This document shows, one piece after another, positions 1 to 8,299 of a stretch of DNA of 64,000 bases. Every line of letters starts with the position of its first letter. The stretch's first letter is position 1. Under the pieces are notes generated by a model. That model had not been told where the DNA came from. It ran no database searches and was given only the letters and a program-made list of their open reading frames with translations. The stretch is from Halicephalobus mephisto (Eukaryota; Nematoda; Chromadorea; Rhabditida; Panagrolaimidae). Both the position numbers and the translations under genes were made by a program. The stretch lies in NCBI GenBank assembly GCA_009193035.1, contig SWDT01000086.1:1-64000 (forward strand), read 5' to 3'.

Positions 1-185
1 TTTTTGTTTATATCGTTTGTGACCTGAACTTTTTACCTCCTGTCATCCCTGATTTCTCGCAAACTTTTATTCTCGGTCTTCTTTGATATATTTTCTTTCT
101 AATTTTCGATTTTTTGAATTTTTAGTTTTTATTAATTTTAATGTTTTTTATTTTACATCATTCTTAGGCATCCGAGTAATGAACG
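1..185 (+). promoter_or_regulatory. Upstream region and likely SL acceptor of hyls-1
   Basis: AT-rich sequence with no open frame. A 3' splice site (TTCTTAG ending at 167) lies 18 bp before the hyls-1 ATG with no matching exon before it, which fits a spliced-leader trans-splice site. This is inferred from position and sequence only. Confidence 0.45.
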
Positions 186-1054
186 ATGAACTACACAGAT
201 GACGAAATCAGCGATGCCCTCAACGAGATGGGATTTGCTGCTCCTGAGCAAGATATCTTAGATCAAATCAAAAGCGGACTTTGTAAGTTTGTTTTTCACA
301 CAAATTCGAATTTTAAATTTTTTATTTCCAGTGAGTTTTCAAGGCGATATTGATGATCTCATTTTCGAACAATTTCCAAGCGATTTGGAACAACTCTTTA
401 GCCACGTAGATAACGACGGATTTGTCGAACCTGTAAGTTTCATAATTTTAGGCCAAATTTAGGTTTTGTTATTCCTTCAGGGAGTCGCGAAAAACTACAC
501 AGATCTTCTGAATCACGCTTACGAAAGAGCAAGAATACTCTATGACGAAATCGACGAGATAAACAAAGAAGTAAGAATTTTATTTAAATTTTGTTATATA
601 TGATCTTTAGATTGAGTCAGAGTTGTCTGAAATGCCGTCAGATATGCTGATGAAATTGACAGCAAGGAAAACGAAACCGGAACAGCTACAAGAGAAACCT
701 CAGATTTCGAAGCAACAATGTCCTTCGAAATTGCCAAATTTTGAATTTGACGACGAAAATCAACCAATTTTGCTCGATGAACGAGTCGAGAAGGAGTTGA
801 TTGACGAAGTTTTGAGACAGAAAGGAATAATGAGGGTTAATTGTCCCGGACCTGGAAAAGCGCCCTTCAAACATGATCCTGTGGCCCGGAATCAACAGTA
901 TCAAGAAGTTTGGAGAAAATTTCCTGTTCCTGGAGCGAAAAGACGGAAACAATTGAGATGGAAAATCCGGGAATTGATGCTTAGACGAGATGTGCCTGTT
1001 TTGAAGCTGGTTCCGAATCCCGGGTTGAGGCCAAGACCGAATTGGGTGAATTAA
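186..1054 (+). CDS. hyls-1: HYLS-1 centriolar protein
   Basis: Homologue of HYLS1 (hydrolethalus syndrome protein 1), a centriole component needed for ciliogenesis in worms and humans. Exons are 186-282, 332-432, 481-570 and 611-1054; all junctions are GT-AG and the joined frame encodes 243 aa. The N-terminus has the short motif YTDDEISDALNEMGF, like the conserved N-terminal HYLS1 segment. The C-terminal HYLS1 box spans about residues 184-222, with HDPVAR, YQEVW, PGAKRRKQLRW and IRELML. The middle (about 105-165) is low-complexity and charged. The start is the first ATG after a predicted SL acceptor at 166-167. The stop lies 117 bp before the next ATG, so it is probably the first gene of a two-gene operon. 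Family identity is secure from the box; function is carried over from the family. Confidence 0.9.
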
Positions 1055-1171
1055 TCTGCCTCAGGGTTTATGTAAAAATTGCCGTGTTTAGGACCGTTGG
1101 GATTGGAGCGGTTTTGACCGTTAATATCTGTATTATTTTTTTTTTGATTTGGAAATTTAGTAAAATTAGAA
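1055..1171 (+). promoter_or_regulatory. Intercistronic spacer with trans-splice acceptor
   Basis: Only 117 bp separate the hyls-1 stop from the DMAC2L ATG. A T-rich tract ends in AAATTTAG at 1160, 11 bp before the ATG, as expected for SL2-type trans-splicing inside a nematode operon. Operon status is inferred from spacing. Confidence 0.5.
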
Positions 1172-2537
1172 ATGTCCAAATTTTTAATTCAAACAGCAGA
1201 CGGATTGAAAGGCAAAATTGCAAGTCACGACATCTTCGGTCTCAGATGGATCATCGACGGATTCAACATGGTGGATAAATCAAGGCTGAAGGAAGTAGGA
1301 CCGGACAGGGCAGCTGCGGAATGGATCGTACGAAACGGAGGAAAAATTAAATTTGATAATTTAAAAGATGTTTTTTCTGACTACAATGCATTGATTAAAG
1401 CCACGGCTGAGCTGGATCCGAGGATTCCGGAAGAACAGGTCCATCTGGTGGAGATTGACGCCGCTGATTCGAGTGTGTCTGGCTTCGGATGCATGCATTT
1501 TGGTTTGTTTTTGGATTTTTGGGTACTGTAGGAAATTCCAGAAGTTTGAAAATTTTGGAACTTTGTGGAATCCAGGGAAAATTTCTGGAGTTATTGAGAA
1601 TTTCGGAAATTTCTAGGATCTAGTAGAGGATTCTGAAGTCTTCTGAAATTCTATAAAAGCTTCTGAAGTCTTAGAGAATTTCATAGAAGTTTCTAGAATT
1701 TTGCAAAGGATTCTGAAATCTTCTGGAATCTAATCAAAGAATCTGAAACCTTGGAAAATCTCAGAATTTTCTAGGATCTAATAGAGGATTCTGGAATTTT
1801 ATAAAAGCTTCTGAGATCTTCTAGAATATGAAACCTAGGAGAATCTCAGAATTTTCTAGGATCTAATAGAGAATTCTGAAGTCTTCTGGATTCTAACTAA
1901 AGAATCTGAAACCTTGGAGAATCTCAGAATTTCCTAGAATATTCTAAAAAATTCTGAAGTCTTCTAGAATCTAAGTGAAGAATCTCATGGAAGTTTCCAG
2001 AATTTTCTAAAGAATTCTGAAGTCTTCTAGAGATTTCTGAAATCTTCCAGAATTTTATAAAAATTTCTAAAATCTTCCAGAATCCAGAAGAAATTTCTGA
2101 AGCATTGTAAAATTCCAAAAAATTCTAGAAGTTGTTTGCAAATTCTGGAATATTCGAAAATTTCTAAATTGTTCCAGAATTAAAAATTTTTAAAATTATC
2201 TAAAATCAAAAATTTCGTGTTGAAACCATCTTTAAAATTTTTATTTTATTTTTTTTCAGAAGGTCTGAAGCACATCCTGGATGTGAAATTTGTCAGATGC
2301 AAACAGCTCCAGGACTTCGGGTTGGAGTACATGGGGAACTACGTCGGAAACAGACTGGCCTGTCTGACGGTCGAGAGCTGTCCCAGAATCACAGAATACG
2401 GTCTGGTCCATCTGGAGAAGTTCACGGCCCTGGAGTACTTGCTTCTCAAGGACTTGAAGCGAGTCCACAATCCAGAAGATACTGTAAATAAACTCAGAAA
2501 AGTCCTCAAAAAGTGTGAAATTACTTATATCAAATAA
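1172..2537 (+). CDS. DMAC2L: DMAC2L (ATP synthase subunit s-like) LRR protein
   Basis: Mitochondrial leucine-rich-repeat protein of the ATP5S/DMAC2L family, known as factor B / subunit s of ATP synthase. Exons are 1172-1502 and 2260-2537, giving 202 aa, close to the 200-215 aa of animal orthologues. Family signatures are VGPDRAAAEWIVRNGG (about residues 42-57), a DAADS segment, GFGCMHFEGLKHI across the splice junction, and C-terminal LRRs with CPRITEYGLVHL and LEYLLLKDL. No strong N-terminal targeting signal is obvious, although the family is mitochondrial. The single intron (1503-2259) is a degenerate TTCTAGAATCTTCTGAAG-type repeat. A second member of the same superfamily (DMAC2-like) lies at 38.3-39.1 kb on the other strand. 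Confidence 0.88.
1520..2215. repeat. Degenerate TTCTAGAATC/TTCTGAAG repeat in DMAC2L intron
   Basis: The intron is almost wholly a decayed short repeat in which TTCTGAAGTCTTCTAGAATC and variants recur every 30-60 bp. Similar blocks occur at 19.3-19.6, 20.3-20.7 and 60.6-61.1 kb. The minus-strand open frame here is a by-product of the repeat. Confidence 0.7.
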
Positions 2538-2542
2538 TTCTG

Positions 2543-2925
2543 AATCAAAGTCTGTAAAACAGTCAAATTCTAAGTCGATTTCGAAGTCAAAATTAAAGTA
2601 AATTTCGATGTCAAAGTCAAATTCAGCTTCAAAGTGGATTTCGAAATCAATCTCAAAGTCGACTTTGAAGTCAAAGTCAAAATTAAAGTCGATTTCGATG
2701 TCAAAGTCAAATTCAGTTTCAAAATCAATCTCAAATTCAGCTTCAAAGTCGATTTCGAAATCAATCTCAAAGTCAACCTCAAAGTTGATTTCGAAATCAA
2801 TCTCAAAGTCGATTTCGATGTCAAAGTCAAATTTAGTTTCAAAATCAATCTCAAAGTCAGCTTCAAAGTCGACTTCGAAGTCAAAATTAATTTCAACTTC
2901 AACCTCAAAATCAAAAATGCAACTT
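2543..2925. repeat. TCAAAGTC/TCGATT hexamer-type array
   Basis: About 380 bp of degenerate 6-12 bp units (TCAAAGTC, TCGATTTC, AAATCAATC), starting right after the DMAC2L stop. The unit length, a multiple of three, leaves long open frames on both strands (Ser/Lys-rich on +, Asp/Phe/Glu-rich on -). I read it as satellite-like 3' flank, not coding sequence. Confidence 0.75.
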
Positions 2926-3199
2926 GCGTGCAGTATTTGGACAGTCTGATTTGTCTTAATGTTGCACAAAAGTTGCGTTTTTTAATTCGAGATCTACTTT
3001 GAATTTGATTTTAATTTCGAAATTGACCGTTTTATGGACTTCAGTTCTGGTTATTGTGTACATTATAGACAAATTTGGTTATTTTAAAAAAAGTATTTAA
3101 TAAAAATAAATAAAATTCCGGATGTATATTTAATAAAATATTAAAAAAAACTGTATTTTTAGAATTACCTGGAAAAAATTTCGATTTCGAATATATCGA

Positions 3200-3450
3200 A
3201 TTTTTTAGTTTTTTTTGGATATTTGAAAATTTTTTAGTTTTTTTTTAATTTTTTTAAATTTTTTTAGTTTTTTTTGGATATTTGAAAATTTTTTAGTTTT
3301 TTTTTAATTTTTTTAAATTTTTTTAAATTTTTTTAGTTTTTTTTGGATATTTGAAAATTTTTTAGTTTTTTTTTAATTTTTTTAAATTTTTTTAAATTTT
3401 TTTAGTTTTTTTTGGATATTTGAAAATTTTTTAGTTTTTTTTAAATTTTG
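3200..3450. repeat. T-rich tandem array, four units
   Basis: Four copies of a 63-75 bp unit built on TTTTAGTTTTTTTTGGATAT and runs of TTTTTTAAA. Adjacent copies differ mainly in the number of TTTTTTAAA modules. Confidence 0.8.
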
Positions 3451-3619
3451 ATTTTTTTAAAATTTGAAATTTTAGAAGATCTTTAACTAAGAATTGACCA
3501 TAGATTTTGAACAGGTATCTGATAACCTATAAAATACGGTACACTTTGTGGAACAAAGTGCTTCCAGTAGATCCAGTTATCTGATTTCGTAAATTTTACA
3601 AATTGTTTAAATTTTTTAA

Positions 3620-4215
3620 TATTTAATAAAAATGAATTAAAATTTGAGTGGATATTTGACAAATTGTGAATTACAGTATACTGTATTTAGAAAATTGTTA
3701 AAATTAGGCCTAAATACCGAATTTATAAAATTTTTCGAAGTTTTTTAAATAAAAAATTTAATAAAAATTAATTAAAATTTGAGTAAATATCTGACAAATT
3801 GTGGATTACAGTATACTGTATTTTGAAAATTGTTAAAATTAAATTTAAATATTAAATTTATGAAGTTTTTAAAAGTTTTTTAAATAAAAATTGAATAAAA
3901 TAAATTAAAATCTGAGTGAATATCTGACAAGTTGTTAATTACAGTATGCTGTATTTAGAAAATTGTTAAAATTAAGCCTAAATATTGAATTTATGAAGTT
4001 TTTAAAAGTTTTTTAAATAAAAAATTTAATAAAAATTAATTAAAATTTGAGTAAATATCTGACAAATTGTGGATTACAGTATACTGTATTTAGAAAATTG
4101 TTAAAATTAAGCCTAAATACCGAATTTATGAAGTTTTTAAAAGTTTTTTAAATAAAAATTTAATAAAAATGAATTAAAATTTGAGTAAATATCTGACAAA
4201 TTGTGGATTACAGTA
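3620..4215. repeat. 134-bp tandem repeat, about 4.4 copies
   Basis: Near-identical units with AATTAAAATTTGAGTAAATA, then TCTGACAAATTGTGGATTACAG, TATACTGTATTTAGAAAATT and AAGTTTTTTAAATAAA. Starts recur at about 3626, 3760, 3893, 4028 and 4162. The last copy breaks off at 4215 where unrelated, GC-richer sequence begins. Confidence 0.9.
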
Positions 4216-4470
4216 TGCCATGACTGGGAAGTCCACTCGGAATAATGTGCCTTTCCCCGGGGATGTAATTTGGTCAAGTTTGTCGAATGTCTTCCGGTGA
4301 CCTTATTGCTGTCTAAATGCAGAAAGTAAAACAAAGAAGCTTTGAACAAAAGTTGTGCATCCATTAGAAACCAGTTTTGCCTTCTTGCCAAGTCTGAGTG
4401 CAGAACCCTGAACATCTCCTTATTGACTGCCCCAGGGCTTCTGTAAACCAAGCAATCGAGGTGGAACATA
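4216..4470. other. GC-richer unique island interrupting the 134-bp array
   Basis: About 255 bp with far higher GC than its surroundings. A minus-strand frame is open across it (from 4469), starting MFHLDCLVYRSPGAV, but I recognise no family and see no clear exon partner. It could be a gene fragment or non-coding RNA; no function is proposed. Confidence 0.3.
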
Positions 4471-4599
4471 AATAAGTCAAAAAATTTGTATTTTTTTAAA
4501 CATTTTTACTGTAACAAAAAACTGAGGAAATTTTACTCGAAATTTTTGGATTACGGTAATTGGACGAAATTACAGAACACCATCTTAATTTTCAAAATC

Positions 4600-4915
4600 T
4601 TAAAAAATAACAAAAATATGAAATTTCGCAATTTTTGGTCCCGAGTGGAAAATTCTAAAATTCGTGTCAGGACAATTTTGAATAAATATTTTAATTTTTT
4701 ATAATACTGTAATTTTCAAAATCTTAAAAAACAACAAAAATATGAAATTTCGCAATTTTTGGTCCCGAATGGAAAATTCTAAAATTCGTGTTGGGACCAT
4801 TTTTGACAATTATCTTTAATTTTTATGACTTCTGAAACTTCTAGAACCACGTGAACAAGAAGTTTTTTAATCTTCAGTTTTGAATGGAAAATTCGTGTCG
4901 AGACAATTTTTAAAA
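4600..4915. repeat. Three copies of a CGTGTCGAGAC-type dispersed motif repeat
   Basis: Units of roughly 120 bp carry ATTTCGCAATTTTTGGTCCC, GAATGGAAAATTCTAAAATT and CGTGTCAGGAC or CGTGTCGAGAC. The same unit type recurs at 22.7-23.2, 30.9-31.4 and 32.5-32.8 kb, and in reverse at 61.4-61.7 kb. Confidence 0.7.
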
Positions 4916-4974
4916 TTTTCGGAAATAATCGACTTTTATATCGGTATGATATTCTACGAAAATTATTCCGTAGT

Positions 4975-5165
4975 TTGTTGCAAAAGAGACCCGCCCATCG
5001 CCCCAAGGTTGTTCAGTTTCGCTTTCCCCGGTCGGCCAAAACGTCATCGAGGAATTGATGCGTTTCGTAAACCGATCTCCAGACGCCTCGGGGCTTCCAG
5101 AATAAGCAAGAAGTTCTCCGTTTTCATGACTCCCACGACCGGGGGAAACCAGACTTTTGATTTCC
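4975..5165. other. GC-rich unique island
   Basis: About 190 bp with short C/G runs (CCCGCCCATCGCCCC, CCCCGGTCGGCC) in an AT-rich neighbourhood. The open frame through it has no recognisable domain or start context. Left unassigned. Confidence 0.3.
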
Positions 5166-5344
5166 GATTTATTTTATTTTTAAAAATGTTTCTTTTTTAA
5201 AAATTATTCTTTTAAATATATCCATCTATGACGTCATTTATATCCGTATTTTTTAATTTGTGAAATTATGTTAAGTAATTTTTAAATAAGTCACGTGAAA
5301 GTAGAAATCAGACCATATAAACAGACTCGCATTGTCTCCAATTC

Positions 5345-6095
5345 TGCGGAAATGGAATAACTGGTCTAAATCGCGCGCAGAATAGGGATGAATGGTTCAA
5401 AGAACAAAGTGCCAAAAGTTACTCGCGCTGGTTTGCATTTCAGAAAAAAGAATGACTGGTCTGAGTCGCGCGTAGAATAGGAATGAATGATCTGTTGCAC
5501 GCTTTGCCAACAGTGACTCGCGCTGGTTTACATTTAAAAAAAAAGAATGACTGGTCTGAGTCGCGCATGGAATAGGAATGAATGATCTGTTGCACGCTTT
5601 GCCAACAGTGACTCGCGCTGGTTTACATTTAAAAAAAAAGAATGACTGGTCTAAGTCGCGCATGGAATAGGAATGCATGGCAATCAAAATAGAGAGCCAA
5701 AAATGACTCGCGCTGGCTTGAGTTTCAAAAAAAATGACTGGTCTAACTTTTACATAAAATAAGAATGAATGTCTGATTAGAACGTTTTGCCAAAAGTGAC
5801 TCGCACCAGATTCTACCCAAAAAAGGAATGACTGATCTGACTCGTGCTGGCTTATATCCTAAAAAAGAATAACTGGCCTATGTCGCGCAGAAAATAGGAA
5901 TGAATGATTTATTGGACAAACTATCAAAAGTGATTTGTACTGATTTCTACTTGAAAAAGAATGACTGGCCCGAATTACGTGTAATATGAAAATAAATGTC
6001 CAATTACCGTATTTTACTGAAATTGACTTGTATTAATTCCTTCGAAAAGGAATGACTGGCCTAGTTGTGCACAAAATAGGAACAAATGATTCTTG
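5345..6095. repeat. ~96-bp tandem array with GACTCGCGCTGG core
   Basis: Seven to eight units, each with AATGACTGGTCTGAGTCGCGC, AATAGGAATGAATG, TTTGCCAAAAGTGACTCGCG and CTGGTTT. Units at 5446-5735 are near identical and later units decay towards 6090. The minus-strand open frame at 5397-5687 repeats its own peptide and is a shadow of the array. Confidence 0.9.
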
Positions 6096-6119
6096 TTGAT
6101 TTTTATTATAAAAAAATTA

Positions 6120-6595
6120 ATTAACAAAAAAAATTTATTTATTCAAAATAATTTTTTCAAATAAGTTATATATCATTCTTTAACTTTCGAAATACCCATT
6201 CAGAATCTATATTCTATTTTTTTAATTTTCTAAAATGAAATAATCTGGAAATTTTCTAAATTTAAAATCGAATTTTTCTTTTTTTTTATTACTTTCGAAA
6301 AATTAATTAAACAACTGTAATCAATGAGAAAAATATACTTAATTAAGAAAAAATTATTAAAATTAAATAAATTAAAAAAAATAAACTTTGTCAAATTTCG
6401 ACGAAAAAATAAAAAATACTTTTTTTAAATTTCTGACAAGTGAAATTTTACATATTTATTAAATTTTCTCGTTTTACAAAAACATTAGGAAAAATTAAAT
6501 ACGGAATTTCAATGTATATTTAATAAACTACAAAATTAGTTATAACTTGTTTCAAAAATTACTTCGAGTAAATATAGTTCTCTTCTGAGTTGATT
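6120..6595 (+). repeat. Dispersed ~450-bp element, copy A
   Basis: AT-rich element with landmarks AATCTGGAAATTTTCTAAAT, TTTCGAAAAATTAATTAAAC, AACTGTAATCAATGAGAAAA and TTTGTCAAATTTCGACG. Two other copies flank the first Ly6 gene (30.34-30.92 kb, same orientation; 33.06-33.88 kb, opposite). No open frame. Confidence 0.85.
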
Positions 6596-6599
6596 CACC

Positions 6600-7085
6600 G
6601 TCAATGTAGAGGAATGTCTGATCAGAACGTTTTGCCAAAAACGATTGATAACAATTTTAATATTAAAAAATAATAAGTTTAATTCGGGCTCAAGATAAAG
6701 TCAAATGGCTATTAGAACGTTTTGCCAAAAATCAATCGCGCTGATTTGAATCCTAAAAATGGAATAATTGATCTGAACCGCACTCTATATAAAAATAAAC
6801 AACTTGGAACATTTTGCCAAAAATCAATCGCGCTGATTTGAATCCTAAAAATGGAATAACTAGCTATTAGAACATTTAGCCAAAAATCAATCGCGTTGGA
6901 TTGAATCCTAAAAGTGGAATAACTGATCTGAATCGCACTCTATATAAAAATAAACAACTTAGAAAGTTTTGCGAAAATCCTAAAAAACAAAAATAAATCT
7001 AAATCACATTGGCTTCGATCCTGAAAAGTTATGAAATTGATTTAGATTTAATATAAAAGTAAATTTTCTACCAGAACGGAACGCC
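6600..7085. repeat. Diverged second block of the ~96-bp array
   Basis: Units carry GAACGTTTTGCCAAAAATCA, ATCGCGCTGATTTGAATCCT and TGGAATAACTGATCTGAATC. This is clearly the same ancestor as 5345-6095 but older, and copy A of the dispersed element sits between the two blocks. Confidence 0.8.
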
Positions 7086-7560
7086 AGAATCCACTCCCAC
7101 AAGGATATTTAAATACGAATTGTTTCTTTTCTAATTTCTTCTTTTGCGTCAGATTCGTCGTCGACAGCCCTCCGTCGGGCCCACGTACTTTGACAAATTT
7201 CCCAATTCTTGTTTTAAAAAACGAAAATTTGGCCGAAAAACTTCCAAATTTTTATTTTTTTTTACATCACGTGGAGGATTGTAAGAGTAACTAAAAATGA
7301 TTGGAGAATATTGAATCGATGAAATGACCTATTTCTTCCGGAACGTCTTTGATCCTTTTACGTGAAACAGTTTTGACATTTTTCCACTCGCGCAATCAGG
7401 TATTTGATCTCATTCAGTTCCCTGACCCGCTTTGGGGGTCGTCTGCCTTTCGATTCCAGCGTGTCGTGGTGGTTAGACTGCGACAGTTACGTCCTCCCCT
7501 GGGGCATTTGTTCCCCGATTTTCGAAATTGTTTTAATTTTTTAAATATTTTTTTGTAATT
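7086..7560. other. Unique mixed-composition region, no gene recognised
   Basis: Two GC-richer stretches (7140-7190 and 7345-7520) lie in AT-rich DNA. The plus-strand frame at 7349-7558 has no recognisable domain. They may be remnants of exons, a ncRNA or promoter DNA; nothing decisive is visible. Confidence 0.25.
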
Positions 7561-7649
7561 TAATTGTCCTAAAATATTAATTATAACTCAAAATATTTCA
7601 AAATCAGTACAAACCAAAGGAGACAACTCCCATATAACCTAAGAACTAT

Positions 7650-8060
7650 TTTAAAGTAGATACTATCCATAAATTAACATTGCAATCAAGTAGTTGGATA
7701 GTGTCCAAAAATTTTCTAAATTAGACACTATCCATAGGTTGACATTGCAGTAGAATATCAGGATAGTGTCCAAAAATTTTCTAAATTAGACACTATCCAT
7801 AGGTTGACATTGCAATGGAACACCAGGATAGTGTCCGAAAATTTTCTAAAATTTTCTTAAAATGAGCACTATCCATAGGTTGACGTTGCAGCAGAATACA
7901 AGGATAGTGTCCAAAAAACTTCAAAAATTTTCTTAGAATAAACACTATCCACGGGTTGGCATTGCAGTGGAACACCAGGATAGTATCTAGAAAATTTCTA
8001 AATTAGACACTATCCATAGGTTGACATTGCAGCAGAATATCAGGATAGTGTCCGGAAAAT
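7650..8060. repeat. Array of short hairpins (ACACTATCC ... GGATAGTGT)
   Basis: About seven tandem units of 65-75 bp. Each has a left arm GACACTATCC, a 25-30 bp centre (ATAGGTTGACATTGCAG...), a right arm GGATAGTGTC, then a spacer like AAAAATTTTCTAAATTA. Every unit can fold into a 9-10 bp stem, and the arms are better kept than the loops and spacers. Confidence 0.9.
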
Positions 8061-8299
8061 TGTCCAGTATTTATTTTCCGATTTTGTAAGATTAGTCTTA
8101 TTTTCCTTTTTTTAGATTATTTTTTCCGTGAATAAGTTAACTTAAATTTTCAATCATATTCGAAAAAATCTATTTAAAAAGAAAAATTTGAAAATCACGT
8201 GAGTCGAGGGGGCCCAATGCCTCAGGGGATCACTGTGCCGAGGGGTGATTGGATTTTTGTGATTTTTATGATTTTTAAATTTATTTTAGATCCGTCCTT
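8061..8299 (+). promoter_or_regulatory. Upstream region and SL acceptor of MPI
   Basis: AT-rich, with a short GC-rich patch at 8195-8255 (GAGGGGGCCC, GCCTCAGGGG, GCCGAGGGG). A splice acceptor TTTATTTTAG ends at 8289, 10 bp before the MPI ATG, consistent with trans-splicing. Confidence 0.45.

Noticed and set aside
2256..2969. Long minus-strand frame rich in Asp/Phe/Glu over the DMAC2L 3' end
   Set aside because: It overlaps exon 2 of DMAC2L antisense and then follows the hexamer array; peptide composition is purely that of the repeat.
7650..8060. CRISPR-like look of regularly spaced hairpin repeats
   Set aside because: Eukaryotic intron-rich DNA, spacers are near-identical rather than unique, and no cas genes are present; it is a tandem satellite of hairpins.
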